Positions 40,864 through 50,981 of a stretch of DNA of 64,000 nt are shown piece after piece. Every line of letters begins with the position of its first letter. The stretch's first letter is position 1. A program made the position numbers and the translations under genes. The notes under the pieces are model-generated. The model saw only the letters and a program-made list of their open reading frames with translations. It did not search any database and was not told the origin of the DNA. The DNA is from Debaryomyces hansenii CBS767 (taxonomy: Eukaryota; Ascomycota; Pichiomycetes; Serinales; Debaryomycetaceae): NCBI RefSeq assembly GCF_000006445.2, contig NC_006046.2, positions 1,426,001-1,490,000 of the forward strand, written 5' to 3'.

Positions 40864-43209
40864 ATGAATGATTTAAATTTAGATGAATATGTTGATATAA
40901 CAGGAGAGTTTTTCGAATCTGTAAGGACTATACGTGATAATAAGGTTGTTCAATCTCCATTATTCAATTTGCTAGAAGGAACAAGAGCTGTTGAAATTGG
41001 TAATAAGAAATTGGACACTGGCTTGATACCTTTGAGTGAAATAGACTATAATTTTGACACCTCTTGTCCTAAGGACGCAGATAAGGTAATTGCAATAATC
41101 AATGGGTTAGTTCGACTGTATACTAGCTGGTTGAATAATTCTTCGTTACCAGTCACTGTGTTGTCATGTCGTTATGTCCAAATATTGTTAGAAAATTACC
41201 AAGGCAGTTTAAATGATTGTACATTTGAAAACAAAAGGCTCCCCAAGCAGACAAAACATGATAAGGATACTGTTGAATGGAAACTAGTCCATAAAGTATT
41301 GAACTCATTTATTCTTGGTCTTGTTAAATTTGTTGGTATATCATTACAAATTGCATTCAATACATTATACGAAGAAGAAGACTTAACTACCAGAAATTTG
41401 GATTTGGATTTCTTGACTGATATCTCCCCTGAATTCATAAGTAAGAGAATTAATGACTCAATACATTGGCTTAATCAAGACAGTGGGATTCAAAACCAAA
41501 AGAAGGAAATACTATGTGAATATCTTGAGCTTGTGAATAGAATGCTCGATATACAGCTGATATTATCCATCGCTGTTCCAATATTTGAGAAGGATGATAA
41601 GAAAAATATCAAGAATGAGATACAATTCTTGCAATTAGGCCTTCAAAATATTAAAAGGTTATCGCAAGTAGATTTTGAAGGTTTCCAATTGCCTCCAGGA
41701 AGTTTTTCAAAGTTCGTGCAATTTGACTCCAATAATAGAAGTATTCCAGCTGATTTATATATGGCCACGAACGACGAATGCTTTCAAAATTTACAAAAAA
41801 TGTTTAAATCTATTTATAACTATGTTATTGAATCAAACGAATTACTCAATATTAATCATTTTGATCAGTTTTTAAGTTATGATATTTCTTACAACATAAA
41901 CCCGGAATATAATGTAATTTCCAGAGGATTGTTTCAGCTATATTTAATTCGAGACGATAAATCAATTTTGGGATCTAGAGAAACAATCACTTCTATGGGT
42001 ATGAAATTAATGGAAAATACATCATGTTTGCAATCGCTGATTTTTCACCCAGATACATGGACATCAATCCAAGGTACTGAGGAACATATAAATACTACGA
42101 AAGAGGAAATTTTAATTAAATTGAACCAATTGTTGAGTGATATTGAAACTGGAATGTACCATAACTTGAGTTGTGTTACTAACAATAGATGTAGACAAAG
42201 ACAGCTCATGTCAAGAGGCATAGTTATCTGGGATACATTGCAAGTTAGTTCCGAATCCTTAGAACTAGAATTATGGCAAGAATATGGGATTGGCGATAAA
42301 ATCGAAGGACTTGACTCTGCAGAGGATAACCCCTCGTTACCATTATCGTCATTTGTATATGTTACAAAGTTAAATGTAATGTTGGAAGTAGCATTAAGAG
42401 GTCTTGAAACGAATATTTACAAGCCGTTTGAAATGAGTTGGATGTATTGGTACATATCATACTTGACACAGGTAATTGCAGAATTTTACTCTAATCAGAT
42501 AAAATCAATCAATGACCTGAGAATATATTCTATTACTACATCTGTCCCAAAAAAGATTAAGAAGTTAAAATCTGGCCCCAAAAAACAAAAGTTGAAACAA
42601 CAAAATGAAATTCACCAAAAGATTCATTTACCTATGCTTAATAAAATAAATGACTACAATAATAGTTATATCATTGAATCCTATAAGGGTTTGCGCATGT
42701 TGAGCGATGGTGTGAGAATGTTGTTTATTATGTTGCATGCGTTAGAAGTTACTAATATTACGCCATCTTTCGAATTAAGTTCATTAGAGAGAATATATGA
42801 TCTTCAAATGAAACCATGGTCGTCGGTTGGGGTACCTAATTTACCACATTATAAACAGTATGAAAAATCCATTAGCATAGATTTTTTACGTAAATTGCCT
42901 CACCCTGAAAAACTTACTAAGATCAAGCAATTTCTTGAGACAATTATCGATAAATTTAATGATAGCAAAAAAATCTACATGTCGATAAGCAAGATGATTG
43001 AAAATGATGACGAAGGACAATTTATAGGCGATGGAATAACAGAATGGTATAAATCATTAATTAAAACTTGTGTTATGTACTCAATTGAAGTAAATAACAT
43101 AATAAAATTGATTGATAGTGGATTCAATAAGGAAGATTACACTACTGAAATTGGCGAAGGATACCATAGATATTTTCCCAAAATATTTATTAAATTAAAT
43201 AGAACATAG
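40864..43209 (+). CDS. MAK10: NatC N-terminal acetyltransferase auxiliary subunit Mak10
   Basis: This 781-aa protein is the Mak10/Naa35 scaffold of the NatC complex, which acetylates N-termini starting Met-hydrophobic. The N-terminal Mak10 domain carries the family signature VDITGEFFES then LLEGTRAVEIGNKKLDTG (residues 10-58), equivalent to the conserved EGMSAIEMMDPKMDAGM block. Length is close to baker's yeast Mak10 (733 aa). Its catalytic partner Mak3 is encoded 9.4 kb downstream. Confidence 0.94.
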   Translation: MNDLNLDEYVDITGEFFESVRTIRDNKVVQSPLFNLLEGTRAVEIGNKKLDTGLIPLSEIDYNFDTSCPKDADKVIAIINGLVRLYTSWLNNSSLPVTVLSCRYVQILLENYQGSLNDCTFENKRLPKQTKHDKDTVEWKLVHKVLNSFILGLVKFVGISLQIAFNTLYEEEDLTTRNLDLDFLTDISPEFISKRINDSIHWLNQDSGIQNQKKEILCEYLELVNRMLDIQLILSIAVPIFEKDDKKNIKNEIQFLQLGLQNIKRLSQVDFEGFQLPPGSFSKFVQFDSNNRSIPADLYMATNDECFQNLQKMFKSIYNYVIESNELLNINHFDQFLSYDISYNINPEYNVISRGLFQLYLIRDDKSILGSRETITSMGMKLMENTSCLQSLIFHPDTWTSIQGTEEHINTTKEEILIKLNQLLSDIETGMYHNLSCVTNNRCRQRQLMSRGIVIWDTLQVSSESLELELWQEYGIGDKIEGLDSAEDNPSLPLSSFVYVTKLNVMLEVALRGLETNIYKPFEMSWMYWYISYLTQVIAEFYSNQIKSINDLRIYSITTSVPKKIKKLKSGPKKQKLKQQNEIHQKIHLPMLNKINDYNNSYIIESYKGLRMLSDGVRMLFIMLHALEVTNITPSFELSSLERIYDLQMKPWSSVGVPNLPHYKQYEKSISIDFLRKLPHPEKLTKIKQFLETIIDKFNDSKKIYMSISKMIENDDEGQFIGDGITEWYKSLIKTCVMYSIEVNNIIKLIDSGFNKEDYTTEIGEGYHRYFPKIFIKLNRT

Positions 43210-43686
43210 AATTATTTATTATAGTATTGAAGGATATATTCGAATATTAATATTATGTCTGCATTTACATTTATTTCTGATTATTAATTTCAGTATTATA
43301 ATTTGATTGCAAAATCTATGCATTTTCGCAATTTAGATGGAATATTTAAAATCCAAATAAGACTGTCAAAAGTGCATTTAATACCACATGCCTTATTAGT
43401 TAAAGCAATTGGATAGATGTAGAGTAGCCATTGTAATAAGGAGTAATATATATTTACCTGACTTATAAGCGACTGGAATATTCTAATAATTTTGCCTAAC
43501 ATTTAATCTTCTACAAGCGATTCGCGCGGATACAAATGAAGTAAACAATCATACATTTAATAATAACACATAGATATACCAGGAATTCTAACTAAGACGT
43601 CGTTTCAATAACTAAGAACGGCTATTTTTTTTAAAAAAAGAATTCGCAAACAATAATATGGTACAAGCAATAAGAAGGTGTCACAC
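43210..43686. other. Convergent MAK10-NHP6 gap, no gene supported
   Basis: These 477 bp are AT-rich. A 68-codon minus-strand frame (43296-43502) begins with ATG and is hydrophobic, but I see no family match and no clear intron that would improve it. Confidence 0.55.
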
Positions 43687-43965
43687 CTAAGCAGCATTTT
43701 TCTTTGCATATTCAGCCTTTTCCTTCTCATATCTCTTCTTATCGGTATCAGCCTTATTTTCATATGGAATCTTGTCTTCTGGAGTTAAAGCCTTCCATTT
43801 TTCACCTAATAACTTACCAACTTGTCCGAATGAAATACCTGGGTTTTCAGCTCTGACAATGTCTCTGTTTTCGTTAGCGAAAAACATGTAAGCAGATAAG
43901 GATCTCTTTGGTGCATCTGGATCCTTCTTCTTTCTGGTTGTTCTCTTCTTTTCGGTTGGGGCCAT
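43687..43965 (-). CDS. NHP6A: HMG-box chromatin protein Nhp6
   Basis: This 92-aa protein is a single HMG box (about residues 19-86: [39 protein letters not shown]) preceded by a basic [10 protein letters not shown] arm. It bends DNA non-specifically, and works with FACT and at Pol II and Pol III promoters. Size equals yeast Nhp6A (93 aa). Confidence 0.97.
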   Translation of the reverse strand: MAPTEKKRTTRKKKDPDAPKRSLSAYMFFANENRDIVRAENPGISFGQVGKLLGEKWKALTPEDKIPYENKADTDKKRYEKEKAEYAKKNAA

Positions 43966-44623
43966 TTTAAACTAATTTGTTAGTACTGAGCTATATTTCT
44001 CAGAAACCAGGATATTTCCTCGTATTATATGCTCTCAAGTATTCACACCATAAATAAACAACCACTCATGTAAACAAACGCGAATTTTTGGTCAACGCAC
44101 GCTCAAACCATGGGTCCTTCATATTCGGTCCAGCACTGGTCATGTTGATTATATTGAATTAATAGGGGATGACCCGTCATGTCTACCTAGTACTCGACAG
44201 ACCATCCAACTTACCAGTGTAATATCTAGACCTAAAATATGACTAGTAAAATTTTGTATTATCACACTATTGCATTTTCGCAACCTGGTATTCCATAATA
44301 TATATGCTACCAGATAAACACCAAATGCAAACATGAACTTCTACTTCAATTCTACCACAACCCATAATGCACATTGTAGTCTACTGTAGTATTGTACTAT
44401 GTATATCATAATGTTGTGTGCCATACGGTCATAATATAATTGTACTTAGTGAATACTCGATAGTGCGACCTCGTACATACATACTGTAATATTTAGTAGT
44501 AATAAAATATACTAGGGGAAAAAAACCACTAATTAAATAAAGGGATAGCCAAAATTATATAGTAGTTGGGAATTGGGACATTACGCTGCCTGGAATTGTA
44601 TGGCGCTTAAAATTGCTGTACTC

Positions 44624-44714
44624 AATTATTTGTTAGTGCTGAGAATTACTGTGCTATTCAGCCCATTACTAAGGCGGTAGTACTAATTACTTAGTGCGGG
44701 AATTTACCGTGAGC
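44624..44714. repeat. Diverged short direct repeats
   Basis: Two copies of a roughly 30-bp unit are seen at 44624-44654 and 44685-44714, sharing AATTA, TTAGTGC, GAATT and GTG in the same order. A partial copy (ATTACTAAGGCGG) lies between them near 44665. Weaker GCGCTTAAAATTGCTGTAC-like copies precede them. Identity was judged by eye. Confidence 0.5.
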
Positions 44715-44726
44715 AGGGCTACAAGG

Positions 44727-44766
44727 ATATACAACATCCTCGTGTATATACCGAAGCAGACTTCGG
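44727..44766. other. Two adjacent hairpins, candidate structured RNA or protein site
   Basis: Stem 1 is ATATACA (44727-44733) with TGTATAT (44743-44749) and a 9-nt loop. Stem 2 follows one base later: CCGAAG (44751-44756) with CTTCGG (44761-44766) and a 4-nt loop. Nothing identifies a known RNA family. Confidence 0.5.
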
Positions 44767-45600
44767 CTACCAATATAGAATGGTGCCAGCTACGTGAGGA
44801 GAACTAGAGACGTATAATAGAGGAATATAATAGGCTGATGATTATGGCTAAAGAATGTTATCGGGAGTCGGCATTTGTGGATATAATTGGGCATATGATT
44901 AGATAATCGAAATATACATAGTATTATAGAGTAGTGGTGCTTTAAAGAGATTGACATGTAGACTTACCTTTAATATGGGACTGCAGGTGAAAAGCTGCAA
45001 AAGAAAATCACTAGATAGTAGGAAGCGTCAATACAACCTGGGCAGTGTATGTGGTAGGTCCAGATTCTTTAGATACGCGATTCTTGTATTCCGATATTGG
45101 GTGCGAAAAAGCGTGATCATACAATGCTGGTTGAATGAGGCATGACATGGCAGGCGATGAAGGCATTGTAGAAGGAACATGGGGGATGAAGTTCCAGACG
45201 GACCAATCATGGGGAATAATCGAATATAGGCGAATTGGCTCGGCATTTATGGTGCAGTTTACGATATCATCTGACGTCAAACAAACACATAACAAGAATG
45301 CAGAACATCGCCTAATGTAATGTAATGGGAGAGGATGAGGATGCTGGAACCAGGCGATAACCCGGAAAAGGTGCTAACAAGTTATTTACAAAAATAAGCT
45401 GGTTAGGTTAAATTGGTGCAGTATCCTCGATCATGTAAGACGTGCACCAAACATTCTTCGAAGGACGATGAAGAGGTTAATGTAGGTTAATGTGGTTCAG
45501 TTGCATAAAAACCGTTTTAGAAGAGGTAGCGACATGCAACAGATCTACACTAGCATAATAGACAAATTTATTTTTTTAATATTTAATAGTATTTCCTAAC

Positions 45601-47829
45601 CTAATACCAGCCACGATATTGGTTGTTATCTTGGTAGCCACCGTATTGAGGATATTGTTGGTAACCACCGTATTGAGGAATACCTGGCTGTTGTGGTTGT
45701 TGCGATTGTTGTGGGATTTGAGATTGTGGGTTACCAGCTTGGTTACTAGCACTTGAAGAATCGTTGGCTTCACCTTGCGAGGCTGGGACAGACCCACTTT
45801 GGTTGTTCGATGGGTTTCCGGATTGCGCAGATTGGGCTTGACCTGGTTGAGGGTATGAATTATAGCCTGGATATCTGTTACCGAATTGGTTTGGTTGCCC
45901 ATAGTATTGAGAGGCGCCGGTGTTACCGACACCCATAAAACCACTGTTAACACCGCTGTTTGGGGTCACGTTGGAGTTGGAGGTTGGGGTACCTTGAGCA
46001 GCAGCAACATTACCAAATCCACCTTGAGCACCTAAACCAGCACCGTTACCGTAGAATGGGGTGTTGTAGTAATAGTTGTAGTATGGATAGCCAAATGGAG
46101 CTGCTGGAACTTGTTGTTGTAAGGTGTTTGGGTTAATCTGGGATGTAATTGGAGATTGTGCTGCAACATTACCTTCTTGAGCACCGCTTGATGGTGGTTG
46201 AGAGGCAGCCTGAGCATACTGCGCATAATTAGCAGTAGCTGCTGGAGAAGCAGCAGGAGAGCTAACGACAGCAGCAGCAGCTTGTTGGTTATAAGCGGAA
46301 TAGTCCATACCTGGGTAAACACCAAATTGAGCGCCTGGTAAAGTTTGGCTTCCTTGTTGAGGATATTGGGATTGTTGGAATTGATTGTAGTAATCATATT
46401 GCTGCTGCTGTTGTTGTTGTTGCTGTTTACTTTGGTTGTATTGCTGTTGAGGTTGTTGAGGCTGTTGAGGTTGCTGTTGAGGTTGTTGAGGCTGTTGAGG
46501 TTGTTGAGGTTGTTGAGGTTGTTGAGGTTGTTGAGGTTGTTGAGGTTGCTGAGATTGCTGAGATTGCTGAGGTTGTTGTTGCTGTTGTTGTTGAGCATGT
46601 TGCTGTTGAGCGTGTTGCTGTTGTTGTTGGTAAATTTGTTGATTGTAACGGTTTTGGTTTTGGTTTTGGTTTTGGTTATTGTATAAGCCGTAACGTTGTT
46701 GTTGCTGTTGTTGAGATTGTTCTCCAACTGGAGCAGAAATTTCCTCGGTAGTTTGTTCTGGCTGGGATTCCTTTTCCTCGTCTCCTAATGATAATGAACC
46801 GAAAGATACACCAACTGAACTTAATGGTTGAGAGGAAGTTGGTAAGACTACTTGTGCTGGTTGTTCAATGGTTTCTTCAGATGAAATGGATTCAGCTGGA
46901 ATAGTGGTGGTGGTTTCTTCAATAATAATGGCTTCGACTGGCTCTTCTTGAGCTTGTTCAAATTGACCCTTGGATTCAAAGGATTCTTCTTGTGAACCTG
47001 ATAAGGCTTGTTTGGTACGTGGCTTTGACTTTGGTTTTGGTGTAATGGCAGATGCCCAGGATCCTTGCTTAGGTTGTGGAACTGTAGCTTCTTTTAATAC
47101 TGGTTTAGTAGTGGAGGTTGGTGTTTCTGTTGATTCAATGACTGTTGTTGTCTGTTCAATGATTATTTCATGTTCTTCACCTGCTTGAGCTACTGGTTCT
47201 GGTTCTGGTTCTGGTTCAAGTTCAGTTTCTGGTTGTGAATCTGATTCCTTATGTGACTTGTTATTTACCTTCACTCCATCCTTGGATAATGCTGCTGCCC
47301 ATGAATTTGAAGATGGCACAGATGTAGCTCCAGATGTAGATGTAGATGTAGATGTAGTTGGTGCGGTAGGAGATGAATCCTTTCCATTGAACTTTGGATT
47401 TGGCTTCTTATTATGTGGTCCCTTTGAACTAAATTTAGACTTACTATTGGATGGATGTGCCTCCTTGTGATATTTATTTAATTTATGACCATGATCGGCA
47501 GAACTAGTATGTGTTGTGTTATTTGAAGTAACATTAGTATTAGGCACATTAACAAACTCATCATTTTCCTTTTCTTTCTTCTTATTTTTGGCTTCTTTTT
47601 TGATTGGTTCCCATTTGGAAACTTTATTGTTAACAATTAAGTCAATGACGACTTCTAAAATATTATTATGTTCAGCCAATAAACTTGATAAATCATCTGA
47701 TTCCCAATCAGGGAACATTTCTAACAAACTAGTTAATTCAGTCGAAGAACTATTATTATTAGATGATGACGATGAATTATTACTAAATCTTTTCAGATGA
47801 TTCTTATATGCTTTTCGTTGTGTAGACAT
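45601..47829 (-). CDS. DEF1: RNA polymerase II degradation factor Def1
   Basis: This 742-aa protein has an N-terminal CUE-like ubiquitin-binding domain (about residues 30-73), a charged linker with repeated acidic and Thr-rich blocks, and a very Gln-rich C-terminal half. This is the Def1 plan (738 aa in baker's yeast): it promotes ubiquitylation and removal of stalled RNA polymerase II, and also of Pol3 in translesion synthesis. In yeast the Gln-rich tail keeps it cytoplasmic until it is cut. The start MSTQRKAYKNHLKRF is conserved. The tail contains a QQP repeat (46441-46574) that may vary in length between strains. Confidence 0.9.
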   Translation of the reverse strand: MSTQRKAYKNHLKRFSNNSSSSSNNNSSSTELTSLLEMFPDWESDDLSSLLAEHNNILEVVIDLIVNNKVSKWEPIKKEAKNKKKEKENDEFVNVPNTNVTSNNTTHTSSADHGHKLNKYHKEAHPSNSKSKFSSKGPHNKKPNPKFNGKDSSPTAPTTSTSTSTSGATSVPSSNSWAAALSKDGVKVNNKSHKESDSQPETELEPEPEPEPVAQAGEEHEIIIEQTTTVIESTETPTSTTKPVLKEATVPQPKQGSWASAITPKPKSKPRTKQALSGSQEESFESKGQFEQAQEEPVEAIIIEETTTTIPAESISSEETIEQPAQVVLPTSSQPLSSVGVSFGSLSLGDEEKESQPEQTTEEISAPVGEQSQQQQQQRYGLYNNQNQNQNQNRYNQQIYQQQQQHAQQQHAQQQQQQQPQQSQQSQQPQQPQQPQQPQQPQQPQQPQQPQQQPQQPQQPQQQYNQSKQQQQQQQQQYDYYNQFQQSQYPQQGSQTLPGAQFGVYPGMDYSAYNQQAAAAVVSSPAASPAATANYAQYAQAASQPPSSGAQEGNVAAQSPITSQINPNTLQQQVPAAPFGYPYYNYYYNTPFYGNGAGLGAQGGFGNVAAAQGTPTSNSNVTPNSGVNSGFMGVGNTGASQYYGQPNQFGNRYPGYNSYPQPGQAQSAQSGNPSNNQSGSVPASQGEANDSSSASNQAGNPQSQIPQQSQQPQQPGIPQYGGYQQYPQYGGYQDNNQYRGWY
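46441..46574 (-). repeat. 9-bp in-frame minisatellite coding QQP repeats in DEF1
   Basis: The plus-strand unit GGTTGTTGA and close variants repeat about 14 times, coding Gln-Gln-Pro on the minus strand. Adjacent Gln runs and a GGTTTT run (about 46650-46676, Gln-Asn repeats) flank it. The repeats keep other frames open and create spurious Leu-rich and Asn-rich frames. Confidence 0.9.
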
Positions 47830-48084
47830 GTTGTTTTATTTTATATAATATGTGATATGTATTTTTTAAATACAATAACAATTAGCTCCTAATTAATCTA
47901 ATTGATTGATGTAAATTAAAATTAGCTACTTTACTAGCAGTTTATACCTTTCGAGTATCGTCTTCATTAATTTCTTTCGATCGTCGTCGAAATTTAAATG
48001 ACACAAAATAAGAATTTTCATAGTCAAAGCACACGACCATATTTAACATTAGCCAATATGTGGGTGTATTGTGATCAAGAATAC

Positions 48085-50244
48085 CTAATATCTACTTACT
48101 TGTTCTAATACAGGAACCAATGAAGTCGTAAGCGAGACAGATGCATCACCAGTAACCAAAGGACCGACTACATCTGTAACAAGATTATCAAACAACTCGT
48201 AAATGATATTCTTCAATTCGTCACCAGTCTGTTTGAAGTCTGGATACGAATTGACTTCCAACAAGGTCACGGAATAATCGTCATTTACCAAATAGTCTAT
48301 ACCAAAAACTTCAGCAGCATTGTCTAAAGGCTGGAAATTCATTTTATTGACACTTGTTGCAGCATTGAATAGTTCGCCTGTGATTTTTGCAACTTGATCA
48401 AATACAAGTTCCTTTTTTGTGGTAGAGAATTCCTTATCATCAAGATCCCAGAACGGAACAACAAGAGGAGTTGCATCCTCCTGTAAGCACGTATTTGTTA
48501 AGTGTCCGGCCATTGGAATTTCGCCACTTTCGTCCTCTTCTGGTGTTTCGTACAGCACATCTGAGAAAAGGGTTAAGATATTCTTGTAAACGTAGACTTT
48601 GAGATTACCACAGCACACCACATATGTTCTCAAGTGGAACTTTCTATTGGAATATGTGGATAATAATAATGGTTTATTCTTATATTCTTGTACGATAAAG
48701 TGACGTAATTGTGAAATTATGATACCATGTTTGTCGTCATCTTCTTCCTGCTCATCGTCGCTGTCTCCTTCAAATGAATTGAATATTTCTTGTAATTGAT
48801 CAATTGTCTTGAAGATTCTAATTCCTTGGCCCTTGTCCGACATACTTGGTTTTAAAATCCACGTTTTCTCACTTGTTTCTATTTCTTCTCTTAGCTCGTA
48901 GCATTCATCCAACGCATCATCGAGGAATTCCGCATAATCAACCTCTAATTGATAACTAGTTGGAGCAGCATTGGCTAACACCAGTGATGGATTTTTCGCA
49001 ACGAAATGATGAATCGTATTAGCCAAATAGTGCTTACGAATCAATGCTTTACGGTAAATATATGATGGAATAAAGTATTGTTTTGGGCATTCAGATATTA
49101 AATCTATATCCAAATCTTCGTATTCTCCGTAATGGAAGACCTTCAAATTTGGTTTGGATCTAATCTCAGACAAAATCGATACATCATCAGTAATACTAAC
49201 ATTGAAGAATTTCTTTTTGAATGCTTCAACCAATGGAGCGTAAATATAGGAGTCACTTCCAACGGTTATTAGGAATACTAAAGATTCATTTAGCGATAAT
49301 TTGTTCACTAGACCACTAGATTCCTCATCTTCATCGTCCAATATTATTTCACCTGAGCGAGGTTCAGCTATATGGAAAGATGCTTTCAAAGGAGTGACAC
49401 TAATGCCTTCGTCTAATAATACACGACTATCAGTGTGCCTATAGTCAGTTAAACCATCTTTATACACTTTCTTGAAATCTGGATTCCAATGGAATTGTTC
49501 CTGTCCCAATTCATTCACTTCTGAAGCCTTAGAGTAAATCGAGGCCCAATAATTTTCGAGGATTGGCGTGTAATGTATGCTTGTTCTTCCTAACTTCAAT
49601 GATTCAATTAAAGGAACATTAATTGAATATAAATCAACGTCTTTCTGTTCTTGCAATTGGTTATACAACTTTTTAATTAACTTTACAGATATCTTTGCTG
49701 CTTCTTTCAAAATATCATAATCATGGTCTGAATTGATAAACGCATAAGATAAGGCAATGGACTTGATACCATGTGTTACCGCTTCCATCGCTGCTCCAAC
49801 AGTACCACTAGCCAATATGTACAAGTTACTCGAATTCTTACCAAGGTTAGGTCCACTTAAGACTAAATCAATAGGCTTCTCTTTTCTTTCACCATATAAA
49901 TGATGAATTCCTAAATCAGCACAAGCAGCCGGAGTACTATCAACTAGACACCATTCTTGATATTCAGGATCCTTTTGTAATTTTTCATTCACAGAGTAAA
50001 ATGGTCCTTCGAAAGCATTAATACTATCGTTTTTAACCTTTGTAGAATTCTTTGTATAAATATAGGTGGTATACAATGTTTTACCGGCAAAATGGGCTTT
50101 ACCGATCCACGATCTTTGTTGATTTGGGACTACTATTGACAAATCCCAGTCTGTAGTTTCGTTTATTTCGTCCACAAGGTATTTGATATAAGGACATGAT
50201 ATATCATTCAATGGACCATCATCGTTTGTTAACAAGACATGCAT
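48085..50244 (-). CDS. PBY1: SurE plus tubulin-tyrosine-ligase-like protein Pby1
   Basis: This 719-aa fusion protein has an N-terminal SurE-type nucleotidase domain (residues 1 to about 300) with the metal-binding NDDGP at residues 7-11 and a VLSGPNLGKN block. A C-terminal tubulin tyrosine ligase-like ATP-grasp domain follows (about 330-700) with WILKPSMSDKGQGI and LLEVNSYPDF. This architecture is unique to fungal Pby1 (753 aa in baker's yeast), a P-body-associated protein linked to decapping through Edc3/Dcp2. The enzymatic substrate is unknown. Confidence 0.94.
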   Translation of the reverse strand: MHVLLTNDDGPLNDISCPYIKYLVDEINETTDWDLSIVVPNQQRSWIGKAHFAGKTLYTTYIYTKNSTKVKNDSINAFEGPFYSVNEKLQKDPEYQEWCLVDSTPAACADLGIHHLYGERKEKPIDLVLSGPNLGKNSSNLYILASGTVGAAMEAVTHGIKSIALSYAFINSDHDYDILKEAAKISVKLIKKLYNQLQEQKDVDLYSINVPLIESLKLGRTSIHYTPILENYWASIYSKASEVNELGQEQFHWNPDFKKVYKDGLTDYRHTDSRVLLDEGISVTPLKASFHIAEPRSGEIILDDEDEESSGLVNKLSLNESLVFLITVGSDSYIYAPLVEAFKKKFFNVSITDDVSILSEIRSKPNLKVFHYGEYEDLDIDLISECPKQYFIPSYIYRKALIRKHYLANTIHHFVAKNPSLVLANAAPTSYQLEVDYAEFLDDALDECYELREEIETSEKTWILKPSMSDKGQGIRIFKTIDQLQEIFNSFEGDSDDEQEEDDDKHGIIISQLRHFIVQEYKNKPLLLSTYSNRKFHLRTYVVCCGNLKVYVYKNILTLFSDVLYETPEEDESGEIPMAGHLTNTCLQEDATPLVVPFWDLDDKEFSTTKKELVFDQVAKITGELFNAATSVNKMNFQPLDNAAEVFGIDYLVNDDYSVTLLEVNSYPDFKQTGDELKNIIYELFDNLVTDVVGPLVTGDASVSLTTSLVPVLEQVSRY

Positions 50245-50392
50245 TTTTGATTATTCTATTCCTGGGTCTTTAGGCTAGTAAATGTGAATATTAATTTTGT
50301 GAGGAGATTTTTTTAGAGATAAATTTTCAATGGAAAATAAAACTGGTATTGTACAAATAATTAAACATCAGATTAATTACCATATAAGGAAG

Positions 50393-50728
50393 ATGTCATT
50401 TTTTATAGGAGGTAGTTCACAATACTCTCAAGCAGCGGTTGATCCTGAAAAGATTAAACTTGCAGAAATTCAATTTACGGCTATGTCGACTACGTTTGGC
50501 AAGGTGTTGGATACTTGTCGGAATAAATGTATTCCTGCTGAATACGGTGAAAGTGAATTGAATACCGGCGAACAGTGTTGTATTGATAGATGTGTTGCCA
50601 AATATGTCAAAGCAAATGCCTTTATTGGTACCAATATAGAGAGAAAAGGGTTTAATCCAAATTATAGTATGCCAGAATACCAAAAAGTCAATAGTATGTT
50701 GGCGGAGGCAGAACGAAAACAGAAATGA
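50393..50728 (+). CDS. TIM12: Mitochondrial inner-membrane import subunit Tim12
   Basis: This 111-aa small Tim protein has twin CX3C motifs (C42/C46 and C63/C67). MSFFIGG at the start, GEQCCIDRCVAK, and a C-terminal extension with RKGFNP match Tim12 rather than Tim10 or Tim9. Tim12 docks the Tim9-Tim10 chaperone to the TIM22 carrier translocase. The frame extends 21 codons upstream to an ATG at 50330, but the conserved family start is 50393. It is divergent from PBY1 with a short shared promoter. Confidence 0.93.
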   Translation: MSFFIGGSSQYSQAAVDPEKIKLAEIQFTAMSTTFGKVLDTCRNKCIPAEYGESELNTGEQCCIDRCVAKYVKANAFIGTNIERKGFNPNYSMPEYQKVNSMLAEAERKQK

Positions 50729-50981
50729 CGAATAGAAATTATTAGTACAAGATGGAGAATGGATGTAGGAGTAAGTCGACAAAGAATTAATTAAAGATTT
50801 GAATAAGCACATACCGAGTGACGAAGAAGAGACATCATTCCAAGTAGCGCAGTGCTGAAATATCCAATGGACATGTATATATACGACAATTTTTTTTACT
50901 ACAGAAGCATTATTACAAATAAATAATTCGTATCATACACATTCAAGTATTTATTAACAGAGTAAAAATTGTACTTCAAAT

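Larger units (their letters stand above)
43966..45600. other. 1.6-kb gene-free region with diverged repeats and hairpins
   Basis: No conserved protein or tRNA is visible on either strand; short frames (44951-45145, 45011-45295 and others) overlap each other and resemble nothing known. The first part is the NHP6 promoter. From about 44567 to 44770 there are diverged short repeats and two adjacent hairpins, listed separately. A structured non-coding RNA or an old mobile-element remnant are both possible; neither is proven. Confidence 0.5.

Noticed and set aside
43296..43502. 68-codon hydrophobic minus-strand frame between MAK10 and NHP6
   Set aside because: It has no recognisable family and no good splice signals to extend it. 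It could be a small membrane protein, but there is no positive support.
44143..44736. Possible solo LTR with TGTTG ... CAACA ends
   Set aside because: No target-site duplication flanks it, there is no second copy in the window, and 5-base ends are easily met by chance.
43966..45600. Centromere as an explanation of the gene-free region
   Set aside because: No long inverted repeats, point-centromere elements or exceptional AT content were seen, and a sequence-only call is not possible.
46345..46686. 113-codon Leu/Arg-rich plus-strand frame
   Set aside because: It is the antisense reading of the CAA/CAG repeats of DEF1.
46032..46727. 231-codon Asn/Leu-rich frame on the minus strand inside DEF1
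   Set aside because: It is a frame-shifted reading of the Gln codon repeats of DEF1.
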